Shown here in pieces: positions 28,512-36,913 of a DNA stretch of 40,185 nt. The DNA is from Woeseia sp. (GTDB taxonomy: Bacteria > Pseudomonadota > Gammaproteobacteria > Steroidobacterales > UBA11654): positions 1 through 40,185 of the forward strand of contig BPCL01000010.1 of the NCBI GenBank assembly GCA_019653755.1. Reading direction: 5' to 3'. How positions within the stretch are numbered: the first letter of the stretch is position 1; each line of letters starts with the position of its first letter. The position numbers and the translations under genes were made by a program. The notes beneath the pieces are model-generated. The model had not been told where the DNA came from. It saw nothing but the letters and a program-made list of their open reading frames with translations, and made no database searches.

Positions 28512-31188
28512 AGAGAAATTATTGCTAGTAGATGGTTCATCCTATCTATATCGAGCCTATCATGCTTTACCAGATCTAACGTCACCAAGCGGACAGCCTA
28601 CCGGCGCCATATATGGGGTTCTTACAATGCTTCAGAAGCTCATCAAAGAAGAGCAGCCTGATTATTTAGCTGTAATTTTTGATAGGCCAGAGAAAACATT
28701 CAGACATGAACTCTTTCCTGAGTACAAGGCGAACCGACAAGCTACACCTGAGGATCTAATAAGCCAAATAGAGCCTCTCCATAAGGCAATTAAGAACCTT
28801 GGGCTTCCTCTTATAGCTCAAGCAGGAGTCGAAGCCGACGACATCATAGGAACTTTAGCGATAGCAGCAGAGAAAAAGCAAATAAGCGTTCTCATTGCTA
28901 CAGGGGACAAAGATATGGCGCAGCTAGTCAGTAATAATATTTGTATGATTGATAGCATGAAAGAGGCGAGATTGGGACCAAGTGAAGTCAAAGAAAAGTT
29001 TGGTATTGGCCCAGAGTTAATTGTCGACTACTTAACTTTAGCTGGAGATGCTTCCGATAATATTCCTGGCGTAGAAAAAGTGGGGCCAAAAACGGCTATA
29101 AAGTGGTTATCAGAGTATGGAGATTTGCAAGGCATTATCGATCATGCTGAGCAGGTTTCTGGAAAGGTTGGCGAAAATCTTAGAGCATCATTGGATCGAT
29201 TAGATCTATATAAGCAGCTTGTCACCATAGATTGCCAAGTTGAATTAGAAGAATCTTTATCAGAGCTGGTGATCTCAGAAGCCAATGACCATTCTCTGTA
29301 TCAACAATTTAATGATTTGGGTCTGCACGGTTTAATTAAGCAATTTCAAATTACTTCGAATGAAAAGGCAACGAAAAGAGAGGTTAGCTATGAGACCGTT
29401 ATGACAAAATCTCAACTTGATGATTTGATTGAAGTGATTCTTAGTTCAGATGTAGTTGCTATAGATACCGAGACCACAAGTTTAAATTATATTGATGCAG
29501 AACTGGTTGGAATATCAATCTCTACAAAAGCTAATCAAGGCTTTTATATTCCCTTAACGCATAATTACGAAGATGCTCCGAAACAACTCGATAGGGATTA
29601 TGTTCTTGGCAAGCTGCAGTCATGGCTTGAAGATAATGATTCTATAAAAGTAGGGCATAATTTAAAGTATGATCGGCACATTTTTGCAACATACAGTATC
29701 AGTCTGCGAGGCCAAATATTTGACACTATGGTGCTCTCTTATGTCTATAACAGTACTGCAACTCGGCATAATTTAGATGCGGTTTCAAAAAGATATTTAA
29801 ACATCAGTCCAACCAGTTACGAGGATGTTGCCGGGAAGGGCGCTAAACAAATACCCTTTAATGAGGTTAAAGTTGAAGAGGCAAGTTATTACGCTGCAGA
29901 AGATGCAGATATAAGCTTTCAGCTCTATGAAAAGTTATCCCCCTTAGTTAAGGACCAAAGTGAATTAATAGATCTGTATCTAAACATAGAGCAGTCTTTA
30001 ATTGAAGTATTAGGCGACATTGAGAGAACAGGAGTACTGATAGATCCTAAACTGCTGGATAAGCAAAGCATAGAATTTAACCAAACTTTAGAGGAGATAG
30101 AAAAAAATGTTTTCCTTGCTGCTGAAGAGGAATTTAATCTCAGTTCCCCAAAACAATTACAACAAATACTTTTTGAAAAACTTGGTTTGCCTGTTTTGAG
30201 AAAAACACCCAAGGGACAGCCATCAACCTCTGAAAGTGTGCTGCAAGAACTAGCTGTTGATTTTCCTATTGTTAAAGATGTTTTAGATTTTAGAACAATT
30301 TCTAAACTCAAGACGACCTACACTGACAAGTTGCCCAAGATGATTAATGAATCGACAGGAAGAGTTCACACCTCTTATCACCAAGCGGTAACAGCAACTG
30401 GTCGATTATCATCTTCAGACCCAAACTTACAAAATATTCCTATAAGGACAAAAGCTGGACGGAGAATAAGAGAAGCATTCATTGCTTCTCCTGGATCCCA
30501 GCTTCTTGCAGCAGATTATTCACAGGTTGAATTAAGAATAATGGCTCATATTTCTAAAGATAAGGGTCTTCTCGCCTCATTTCAGAAAGAACTGGATATT
30601 CATAGTGCCACTGCTGCAGAGATTTTCTCTATCAACATAGATGAGGTTAGTAATGATCAAAGAAGATCAGCCAAAGCGATTAATTTTGGATTAATTTACG
30701 GGATGTCTGCCTTTGGTTTGTCGAAACAATTAAATATTACTAGGCACGAAGCTCAAGACTATATTGATCTTTATTTCACCCGTTATCCTGGGGTAAAAAA
30801 CTATATGGAAGAAACAAAGGCAAAGGCGAGAGAAAAAGGTTTTGTGGAGACTGTATTTGGCAGAAGACTGTATTTACCAGATATTGATTCAAGTAACTAT
30901 CAAAGACGACAATATGCTGAAAGAAGTGCAATCAATGCTCCCATGCAGGGCACTGCAGCTGACCTTATCAAGAAAGCTATGGTTAAATTACATAAGGAAA
31001 TTATCAAGAAATCATTACAGGCAACGATCATTATGCAAGTTCATGACGAGCTTGTTTTAGAGGTTTCAAATGACGATATCTCTGAAATAAAAGAATTAAC
31101 TGAAGATGTTATGTCAAATATAGCGAGATTAGATATAAACCTTAAAGTAGATATTGGTGTAGGAGATAATTGGGAGCAAGCACACTAA
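28504..31188 (+). CDS. polA: DNA polymerase I
   Basis: An intact 894-residue enzyme. The 5'-3' exonuclease (about residues 1-290) has LLLVDGSSYLYRAYHALPD, FDRPEKTFRHELFPEYKANR and ATGDKDMAQLV. The 3'-5' exonuclease (about 300-490) keeps its acidic residues in VAIDTETTSL, VGHNLKYDRHIF and YAAEDADISFQLYE, so proofreading should be active. The polymerase domain has TGRLSSSDPNLQNIP, DYSQVELRIMAH, RRSAKAINFGLIYGMSAFGL (O helix) and MQVHDELVLEV. It serves in lagging-strand processing and repair. The start ATG lies inside the end of lptM. Confidence 0.97.
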   Translation: MSEEKLLLVDGSSYLYRAYHALPDLTSPSGQPTGAIYGVLTMLQKLIKEEQPDYLAVIFDRPEKTFRHELFPEYKANRQATPEDLISQIEPLHKAIKNLGLPLIAQAGVEADDIIGTLAIAAEKKQISVLIATGDKDMAQLVSNNICMIDSMKEARLGPSEVKEKFGIGPELIVDYLTLAGDASDNIPGVEKVGPKTAIKWLSEYGDLQGIIDHAEQVSGKVGENLRASLDRLDLYKQLVTIDCQVELEESLSELVISEANDHSLYQQFNDLGLHGLIKQFQITSNEKATKREVSYETVMTKSQLDDLIEVILSSDVVAIDTETTSLNYIDAELVGISISTKANQGFYIPLTHNYEDAPKQLDRDYVLGKLQSWLEDNDSIKVGHNLKYDRHIFATYSISLRGQIFDTMVLSYVYNSTATRHNLDAVSKRYLNISPTSYEDVAGKGAKQIPFNEVKVEEASYYAAEDADISFQLYEKLSPLVKDQSELIDLYLNIEQSLIEVLGDIERTGVLIDPKLLDKQSIEFNQTLEEIEKNVFLAAEEEFNLSSPKQLQQILFEKLGLPVLRKTPKGQPSTSESVLQELAVDFPIVKDVLDFRTISKLKTTYTDKLPKMINESTGRVHTSYHQAVTATGRLSSSDPNLQNIPIRTKAGRRIREAFIASPGSQLLAADYSQVELRIMAHISKDKGLLASFQKELDIHSATAAEIFSINIDEVSNDQRRSAKAINFGLIYGMSAFGLSKQLNITRHEAQDYIDLYFTRYPGVKNYMEETKAKAREKGFVETVFGRRLYLPDIDSSNYQRRQYAERSAINAPMQGTAADLIKKAMVKLHKEIIKKSLQATIIMQVHDELVLEVSNDDISEIKELTEDVMSNIARLDINLKVDIGVGDNWEQAH

Positions 31189-31264
31189 ATTTATGGAACT
31201 AATTATTGATGTTTTTATCTACTTTAGCTAGATTTTCCTCTCAACCTAAAAGCAGGAGCTTAGT

Positions 31265-31672
31265 TTGAAAATATTAGTTATGGGATTACCGGGCAGTGGA
31301 AGACTTATCTTACAGAAAGATTAGTGCCCCTCTTGAATGCTGCATGGTATAACGCAGATAAACTTAGAGAGATGGCAAATGATTGGGACTTTTCTATCGA
31401 AGGAAGAGTTAGGCAGTCAATGAGAATGAGAACATTTGCTGATTTTGAAAAGTCACATGGTAGATTTGTTGTTTGTGATTTTGTCTGCCCAACCAAAGAA
31501 ACAAGAGAAAAATTTGAACCAGATATAGTGATTTGGATGGACACAATTGATGAAGGCCGATTTGAAGATACAAATAAACTCTTTGAAGCTCCTAAAAATA
31601 GATTTTCATATCAAAGAATGGAATGACCATAACCATAAAGATGTCGCTGAGGAAATATTAAAAAGTGTTTGA
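31265..31672 (+). CDS. Small P-loop kinase (adenylylsulfate-kinase-like), two frameshifts
   Basis: About 136 residues. The start is TTG 31265 with a CAGGAG site, giving KILVMGLPGSG; adding one A near 31300 restores the Walker A loop LPGSGKTYLTERLVPLL. Then AAWYNADKLREMANDWDFS and GRFVVCDFVCPTKETREKF resemble APS kinases (substrate loop and FVCP-type segment). A further lost base near 31603 leads to the end FHIKEWNDHNHKDVAEEILKSV at TGA 31670-31672. The phosphorylated substrate may not be APS, since no sulfate-activation genes are near. It overlaps the following nucleotidyltransferase by eight bases, suggesting a two-step pathway. Confidence 0.72.
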
Positions 31673-32057
31673 CTGGAAGAAACCAACTGTTCAAATGCTG
31701 GGTAGGTGGCAACCTTGGCACGATGGCCATCAGTCATTATTTAAAAGATGTATTTTAAAAACAGGTCAAGTGATAATCCAAGTTAGAGATGTTCAAGGTT
31801 CTTCCGGCGGTGAGGGACAAGAAGATAATCCTTTTGATTGGGGTTCGGTTTGTAAGAATATAGAAGATGGACTTATTAAAGATGGTTTTAAGAGAGGGGT
31901 AGATTACGAAATCATGCTAGTTCCAAATATAGTAAATATCTCTTATGGGAGAGGCGTCGGATATATCTTGGAAGAAGAAATATTTGAAGAAGATATTGAG
32001 TCAATAAGTGCAACAAAGATTAGAAAAAAAATGCGAGAAGAAGGAGAGCTTACTTAG
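31665..32057 (+). CDS. Cytidylyltransferase-like nucleotidyltransferase
   Basis: An intact 130-residue protein of the HxGH nucleotidyltransferase superfamily. It has QMLGRWQPWHDGHQSLFKR, where HDGH replaces the HxGH pair, and the C-terminal SISATKIRKKMREEGEL, which corresponds to the ISSTxIR motif. It also contains GGEGQEDNPFDWGSV. It starts with GTG inside the end of the kinase gene. Such enzymes move AMP or CMP to phosphate esters (NMN, phosphopantetheine, glycerol or choline phosphate); the substrate here is unknown. Its end overlaps engB by eight bases on the opposite strand. Confidence 0.8.
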   Translation: MFDWKKPTVQMLGRWQPWHDGHQSLFKRCILKTGQVIIQVRDVQGSSGGEGQEDNPFDWGSVCKNIEDGLIKDGFKRGVDYEIMLVPNIVNISYGRGVGYILEEEIFEEDIESISATKIRKKMREEGELT

Positions 32058-32636
32058 TATTTTCTAGAAACTTGGTGACTTGATCTTGAGCCTCGCTTAT
32101 ACCTATTTTTTTTGTACCAGAAAAAATTTGTATAGTTGCTATTGAACCGTAAATTTCTCTCGCTTCATTTAATATCAAAGACTGTTTTTGTTTGCTCAAT
32201 TTATCTGCTTTGGTTAATAGAATATGCAGTCGTTTGTTTAACGGTAGGTAAAAATCTAAAAACATTAAGTCCATTTCACCAAAACCTCTTCTTATGTCGA
32301 TAATTAATACAACTCCTTTTAAGCTTTGCCTGTATTTTATGTAATTAGTCACAAGTCTATTCCAAGATTTTTGTTTTTCTTTTGAGGCTTTAGCAAAGCC
32401 ATAGCCTGGAAGGTCAACAAAGCGCTTATTTTCATTGACTTTAAAGAAATTAATTAATTGGGTTCTGCCCGGAGTTTTACTTGTTTTTGCAAGGCTGTTC
32501 CTATTGGTTATCGAGTTTATCGCAGTCGACTTACCAGCTTTGATCTCCCAACAAAAGCTACCTCTGAACCAACATCCTTGGGGGATTGATTTAGTTCAGA
32601 AATGCTTTTTTCAAAACCCATGTTTTCAAACACCAT
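32050..32636 (-). CDS. engB: Ribosome-biogenesis GTP-binding protein EngB (YsxC/YihA), one frameshift
   Basis: Essential GTPase for 50S subunit assembly, about 196 residues. The N-terminal half, in one frame from ATG 32636, has SEVAFVGRSKAGKSTAINSI after repair of one missing base near 32545 (Walker A, usual form NAGKS), SLAKTSKTPGRTQLINFF and VDLPGYGFAKAS. The rest (32050-32352 open frame) continues with GVVLIIDIRRGFGEMD, HILLTKADKLSK and FSGTKKIGISEA. The G-motifs are all present. It lies divergent to the cytochrome c4 gene with about 115 bases between starts. The polA-engB-c4-dsbA order recalls Pseudomonas. Confidence 0.9.
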
Positions 32637-32752
32637 AAATGACCCGATTAATTTGTTAATTTATAATTCATACTTTAATTAAAAACTTATAAAGGTGATA
32701 ATAGCGAATTCTGTCATATAAGTGGAATGACAATAAACAAGAGGAAGTTATT

Positions 32753-33376
32753 GTGAAAGGAAAAAATTTAGGTTTTATGATCATCTGTTTTGTGGTCAAC
32801 GGATTATTTTTTCTCCAGCCAACGCTTGCGAAAGGAAATATTGAAGACGGCAAGTCAAAATCGATGCTTTGTTCCGCATGCCATGGTCAAGATGGAAACA
32901 GCATTAATCCCGAATGGCCTAGTCTTGCAGGCCAGCATGAAAAGTATTTTGTAAACACGCTCAAGGCTTATAAGAATGAAAGCAGAAAAAATGCAGTCAT
33001 GTACCCTTTAGTAATGACATTATCTGAGCAGGATATGATGGATCTAGCTGCTTACTATCAAGCTCAGACTCCAAAAAAACTCTCGTACGATTATGATTTA
33101 GCTAAAAAAGGAGAGGCATTATATCGAGGAGGTAATTCATCTGGAGTGGCTGCATGTATAGCATGTCATGGCCCTAGAGGAAAAGGAAACCCGGGCGCTG
33201 GTTACCCTTCAATCGCAGGTCAGCACGCAGCTTACACCAAAAACGCATTGATTGAATATACAAACGGAAATCGAAAACCTGGGATTAATGATATGATGCA
33301 AACCCTAGCTTCAAGAATGACCTCAGAAGAAATGGACTCAGTTGCAGAATATATTCAAGCTCTTGGATCAAAATAA
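32753..33376 (+). CDS. Dihaem cytochrome c4
   Basis: A 207-residue periplasmic protein with a signal peptide (about residues 1-26) and two class I cytochrome domains. Haem sites are CSACH at 40-44 and CIACH about 98 residues later, each followed by GxxG-type sequence (GQDGNS and GPRGKGNPGAGYPSIAGQHA). The axial-Met region of each domain is visible (MYPLVMTLSEQDM and MMQTLASRMTSEEM). It would carry electrons to terminal oxidase, usually the cbb3 type. The start is GTG at 32753 with GAGGAAG upstream. dsbA follows one base after its stop. Confidence 0.92.
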   Translation: MKGKNLGFMIICFVVNGLFFLQPTLAKGNIEDGKSKSMLCSACHGQDGNSINPEWPSLAGQHEKYFVNTLKAYKNESRKNAVMYPLVMTLSEQDMMDLAAYYQAQTPKKLSYDYDLAKKGEALYRGGNSSGVAACIACHGPRGKGNPGAGYPSIAGQHAAYTKNALIEYTNGNRKPGINDMMQTLASRMTSEEMDSVAEYIQALGSK

Positions 33377-33377
33377 T

Positions 33378-34022
33378 ATGACTAAAAAACTCATAACCCC
33401 TGTTTTATCCATATGTTTTTTGTTTGTAGCTACTATTCTTGTTGCAGATAATCATTGGCAGTTTGAAAATAATAAGCACTATAGGACCTTATCTATAGCA
33501 GAGAATTTATCCATTGCAGAAGAGAAGATAGAGGTTTTGGAGATATTTGCTTATTCTTGTAACCACTGCTTTAATTTTGAAACTTATTTAGATCAATTCG
33601 AGAAAAGTAAAGCCGACTATATAGATTTCAAGAAAATGCCGGTTGTATTTAATGATAATTACAAAATGCACGCAAGAATCTACTACACAGCAGAGTCGCT
33701 AGGGAATTTAGATGTTATGCACAGAGAGATTTTTAAGGCGATGCATTTGGATAGGAAATCATTGATGGATGAAAATGAAATCTATGAAGTGTTTGCAAAA
33801 CAAGGTATTACAAAACAGCAATTCCTTAGTCGCTTTCGATCTTTTACAGTGGAAAGCAAGGTTAATCGAGCTCAAAGATTGACAAGTAAGTATAGAATTA
33901 GATCTACACCGACGATGGTGATCAATGGAAAATACACGGCTAATGGACCGGCTACAAAAACTTTCGAAGACATGTTGGCAGTATCAAAGGAATTGGCCGA
34001 AAGAGAGTTTTTATCTCGTTAG
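33378..34022 (+). CDS. dsbA: Thiol:disulfide interchange protein DsbA
   Basis: A 214-residue secreted protein (signal peptide about 1-23) with the thioredoxin-like DsbA fold. The active site is CNHC at residues 61-64 (EIFAYSCNHCFNFE), where the usual first internal residue proline is asparagine. The cis-proline loop is RSTPTMVINGKY. It oxidises cysteine pairs in exported proteins. The frame is open further up, but the ATG at 33378, directly after the cytochrome stop, gives a proper signal peptide. It converges with moaE, leaving five bases. Confidence 0.92.
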   Translation: MTKKLITPVLSICFLFVATILVADNHWQFENNKHYRTLSIAENLSIAEEKIEVLEIFAYSCNHCFNFETYLDQFEKSKADYIDFKKMPVVFNDNYKMHARIYYTAESLGNLDVMHREIFKAMHLDRKSLMDENEIYEVFAKQGITKQQFLSRFRSFTVESKVNRAQRLTSKYRIRSTPTMVINGKYTANGPATKTFEDMLAVSKELAEREFLSR

Positions 34023-34027
34023 GTCTG

Positions 34028-34441
34028 TCACCCAGCGCCTTTTAGCCAATCACTCTCGCCAGATTCATAAATTTCTTTTTTCCAAATAGGAACTCTTTTT
34101 TTAACTTCGTCGATAATATAGCGACAAGCTTGGAAAGAATCATCACGATGAGCAGCAAAAACTCTAACGAAGACCGCGGTTTCACCTATCTCCAGTTTGC
34201 CAGTTCGGTGGATGCAAAAAGCATCATCTATTTTGTATTTTTGTACAGCTTCTTTTAGGATCATAGAACCTTCTTTGATTGCCAGTTCTTCATAACATTG
34301 GTACTCAAGCTTTTTTACAGATTTTCCTAAATTATTGTCTCTCACAATACCTTCAAATATTGACTTAGCCCCAACTTTACTGGAGGGAAATTTTAACTCG
34401 ATATTATTGGGGAGAATTATCTCTTCTGTGATAAGAAACAT
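34028..34441 (-). CDS. moaE: Molybdopterin synthase catalytic subunit
   Basis: An intact 137-residue protein that, with MoaD, inserts sulfur to turn precursor Z (cPMP) into molybdopterin. It has GAKSIFEGIVRDNN, YQCYEELAIKEGS, FCIHRTGKLEIGETAVFVRV and the lysine-rich active end RVPIWKKEIYESGESDWL. Its start is two bases after the moaD stop. The other moa genes are not in the window. Confidence 0.93.
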   Translation of the reverse strand: MFLITEEIILPNNIELKFPSSKVGAKSIFEGIVRDNNLGKSVKKLEYQCYEELAIKEGSMILKEAVQKYKIDDAFCIHRTGKLEIGETAVFVRVFAAHRDDSFQACRYIIDEVKKRVPIWKKEIYESGESDWLKGAG

Positions 34442-34443
34442 CT

Positions 34444-34695
34444 CTACCCACCTGTAACCGGTGGGATAAAAACTAATTTGTCTTTGTCTTGTAGTTCAGA
34501 TTCCCAAGATGCAAAACTATCATTAATGGCTATTTTTAAATTAGGATTATCAGGCAATCCATACATTTCATTCAATTGTTTATAGATATCTTTAGGCGTA
34601 CTCTCAATTGCTATTTCGATAGATTCTTTTTCCTTATTTGTCAGGTCTCTCAATTTAGCAAAGTAGTGAACTGTAATTTCAATTGTTTGATGCAT
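34444..34695 (-). CDS. moaD: Molybdopterin synthase sulfur-carrier subunit
   Basis: An 83-residue ubiquitin-like protein ending in the essential Gly-Gly (FIPPVTGG), which carries sulfur as a thiocarboxylate. It has the family opening VHYFAKLRDLTNKEKESI and the INDSFASWESELQDKDKLVF stretch. It lies between a TSUP permease and moaE, with gaps of six and two bases, all on the minus strand, so all are probably co-transcribed. Confidence 0.92.
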   Translation of the reverse strand: MHQTIEITVHYFAKLRDLTNKEKESIEIAIESTPKDIYKQLNEMYGLPDNPNLKIAINDSFASWESELQDKDKLVFIPPVTGG

Positions 34696-34701
34696 AAAAC
34701 C

Positions 34702-35460
34702 CTAGTTGGAAAAAATTAATAACATCCTTATACCAACATATATTACCAGCACCCCAGTTAATCGGCGAATGAGTATTCCAGGGAGTAATTGTGAGCCTAG
34801 GCGACTTCCTATTTGACCTCCAAGCAAAACAGCTAAGAAGAGCCAAATATAATCTGTCAGAAGCATTGTATTAATGATCGATGTTTGTTTGGTTAGCTGT
34901 CCACTAAGACCAGCTATTGAATTAAAAAATATAAATACACTTGCAAAGGCAGCAATTTGTTTTGATGGCAGACATTTTTGAAGATGGAGTAAAGGAGCAA
35001 ACAGTATCCCTCCACCAATACCAACAAATCCCGCAATCAGACCCAAAATAACACCAATTATTGCATTCATTAAAAGACCCCACCTTGAAAGGATCCACTC
35101 TTTTGGTTCATTTACTTCGGAATGTCTAATGATCATTGCTAACCCAGAAAACAATAAGCTAATCCCAAGAATCATGACAAAGAGAGACTCACTGATGGTT
35201 AGAGTTCCGGCAAAAAAAGCTGCTGGTATTGAGACCGATATAATTGGTATTGCAAAATTCCAGGGCACTAATTTTTTTCGCTGGTATTGAATCGTGTTTC
35301 CGGTGACCACAATAAGATTACAAATTAGAGCAATGATTGGTATTAGCCAATAATCTACATCACCAATTACAAGGAGAGCATTATAGGTAGAACCCCCGCC
35401 AAAACCAACAGCAGCATATAAAATGGCAGTGACGAAGAATAATAAAGCAAAAAGAAGTAT
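34702..35460 (-). CDS. TSUP (TauE/SafE, YfcA-like) family membrane transporter
   Basis: An integral membrane protein of about 253 residues with many hydrophobic helices. The N-terminal half carries the family motif AILYAAVGFGGGSTYNALLV, and the middle has GLIAGFVGIGGGILFAPLLH; these are the two family repeats. It ends at 34702. The open frame reaches up to the preceding stop region with no ATG, GTG or TTG. ATA at 35458-35460, seven bases after AGGAG, gives a normal N-terminus (LLFALLFFVTAILYAA), so the start is uncertain. A later GTG at 35310 would cut off the first helices. TSUP proteins export sulfite, sulfoacetate or similar anions; the substrate is unknown. Confidence 0.82.
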   Translation of the reverse strand: MLLFALLFFVTAILYAAVGFGGGSTYNALLVIGDVDYWLIPIIALICNLIVVTGNTIQYQRKKLVPWNFAIPIISVSIPAAFFAGTLTISESLFVMILGISLLFSGLAMIIRHSEVNEPKEWILSRWGLLMNAIIGVILGLIAGFVGIGGGILFAPLLHLQKCLPSKQIAAFASVFIFFNSIAGLSGQLTKQTSIINTMLLTDYIWLFLAVLLGGQIGSRLGSQLLPGILIRRLTGVLVIYVGIRMLLIFSN

Positions 35461-35462
35461 TA

Positions 35463-35912
35463 CTAGCTCCTATCAATTCTTAGTGCGGTCATTCTTGCAA
35501 TACAACATAAATTCTTATCACTAAAGACAGTTTCTGATTTATAAATTTTAACTTCCCAAACTTGCGTACGAGAGCCTATAAAAATTGGCTTAGCTATTCC
35601 TGTGACCTTGCCTTCAGTGGCAGATCTGAGATGGTTTGCATTTATTTCTTGCCCTACAATTTTATACTTCTCATTATCAATACAAAGACCAGCTCCGGTA
35701 CTAGCGAGAGTTTCTGCTAAACCCATTGAAGCACCACCGTGAAGAAGCCCATAGGGCTGTTTTGTTTTTTCATTAACAGGCATTGTGCCCTGAACATAAT
35801 CATCACCTATATCGGTAATTTCGATTTCGAGCGCTTCCATAAGTGTTTTCTCATGGACCTTATTTACTTTATCTAGCCTATTTAAATTGGATTGATGCCA
35901 AATTTGAGTCAT
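35463..35912 (-). CDS. Hotdog-fold thioesterase (PaaI/YdiI-like)
   Basis: A protein of about 149 residues from ATG 35912 (MTQIWHQSNL); the frame is open further upstream, but that part has no family similarity. The signature is YGLLHGGASMGLAETLASTGAG, with the catalytic His/Gly region, and the later HLRSATEGKVTGIAKPIFIG strand. It hydrolyses acyl-CoA or aromatic-CoA thioesters, as in the menaquinone and phenylacetate relatives. It begins the tight minus-strand run thioesterase-TSUP-moaD-moaE. Confidence 0.88.
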   Translation of the reverse strand: MTQIWHQSNLNRLDKVNKVHEKTLMEALEIEITDIGDDYVQGTMPVNEKTKQPYGLLHGGASMGLAETLASTGAGLCIDNEKYKIVGQEINANHLRSATEGKVTGIAKPIFIGSRTQVWEVKIYKSETVFSDKNLCCIARMTALRIDRS

Positions 35913-35983
35913 TTGTTCGATACTCCTATGAAAATATAGCAACATTATTGCTTTATTTTGAGAAGGGTGCAAAATGCTCTTTG

Positions 35984-36913
35984 ATGAAAGCCTTATCAGT
36001 AAGTGATCTCTCCAAGCAATATAAGAATGGAGTGCAAGCCTTAAAATCAGTTAATTTTGAGGTTAATAAGGGCGATTTCTTTGCTTTGCTAGGGCCCAAT
36101 GGCGCTGGCAAAACCACAGCAATAGGTATTATCACATCTTTGGTAAATAAAACCTCAGGAAGCATACAAGTGTTCGATTCTGATATTGATCATCAACTCA
36201 GCCTTGCTAAAAGTTATCTTGGCGTTGTTCCTCAAGAAATTAATTTAAATTTATTTGATAAGTGCATTAATACCTTGGTAAACCAAGCTGGGTTTTATGG
36301 GATACCCCGTTCAGAGGCTAAAAAGAGAGCAGAAGATTATCTCAAACAAATGAATCTTTGGGATAAAAGAAACAGCAATGCTAGAGATCTTTCTGGGGGG
36401 ATGAAGAGAAGGCTTATGGTAGCTAGAGCTCTGGTTAATAAACCCAGACTTTTATTACTAGATGAACCAACCGCAGGAGTCGATATAGAGACTAGGCGTA
36501 TGATGTGGAACTTCCTTCGAGAACTAAATGAGCAAGGCACGACAATTATTTTAACCACCCACTATTTGGAAGAAGCAGAGCAGCTCTGCGATCGTGTCGC
36601 AATTATTGATGAAGGAGAAATTATTGAGAATGATACGATGCTGAACGTGTTGGGGAAATTAAAAAAAGAGGTTTTTGTTCTAAATATAGATGGCTCAATA
36701 GATGTTGCTCCAAAGATACCTGGTTATGAAACGAGTCTTAGGTCACCTCGAGAAATTGAAGTTTCTGTCTCACAGTCTCAAGGGGTTAATGATATTTTCA
36801 CCGAGTTAAAAAAACTTGATATTAAGGTTATCAGCATGAGGAATAAAACAAGCAGGTTGGAAGAACTTTTTATCGAGCTAACAAATAATCGCACAAAAGA
36901 GTTAGAAGGATGA
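35984..36913 (+). CDS. yadG: ABC-2 type exporter ATP-binding protein (YadG-like)
   Basis: A 309-residue ATPase. Walker A is LLGPNGAGKTTAIGI, the Q loop is VVPQEIN, the signature is LSGGMKRRLMVARAL, Walker B is LLLLDEPTAGVD and the switch His is ILTTHYLEEAEQLCDR. A C-terminal tail of about 80 residues follows, as in DrrA and YadG. The best start is ATG 35984 (MKALSVSDLSKQYKNG); the frame runs on upstream, but without domain similarity. It overlaps its permease gene by four bases. The exported substrate is unknown. Confidence 0.92.
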   Translation: MKALSVSDLSKQYKNGVQALKSVNFEVNKGDFFALLGPNGAGKTTAIGIITSLVNKTSGSIQVFDSDIDHQLSLAKSYLGVVPQEINLNLFDKCINTLVNQAGFYGIPRSEAKKRAEDYLKQMNLWDKRNSNARDLSGGMKRRLMVARALVNKPRLLLLDEPTAGVDIETRRMMWNFLRELNEQGTTIILTTHYLEEAEQLCDRVAIIDEGEIIENDTMLNVLGKLKKEVFVLNIDGSIDVAPKIPGYETSLRSPREIEVSVSQSQGVNDIFTELKKLDIKVISMRNKTSRLEELFIELTNNRTKELEG

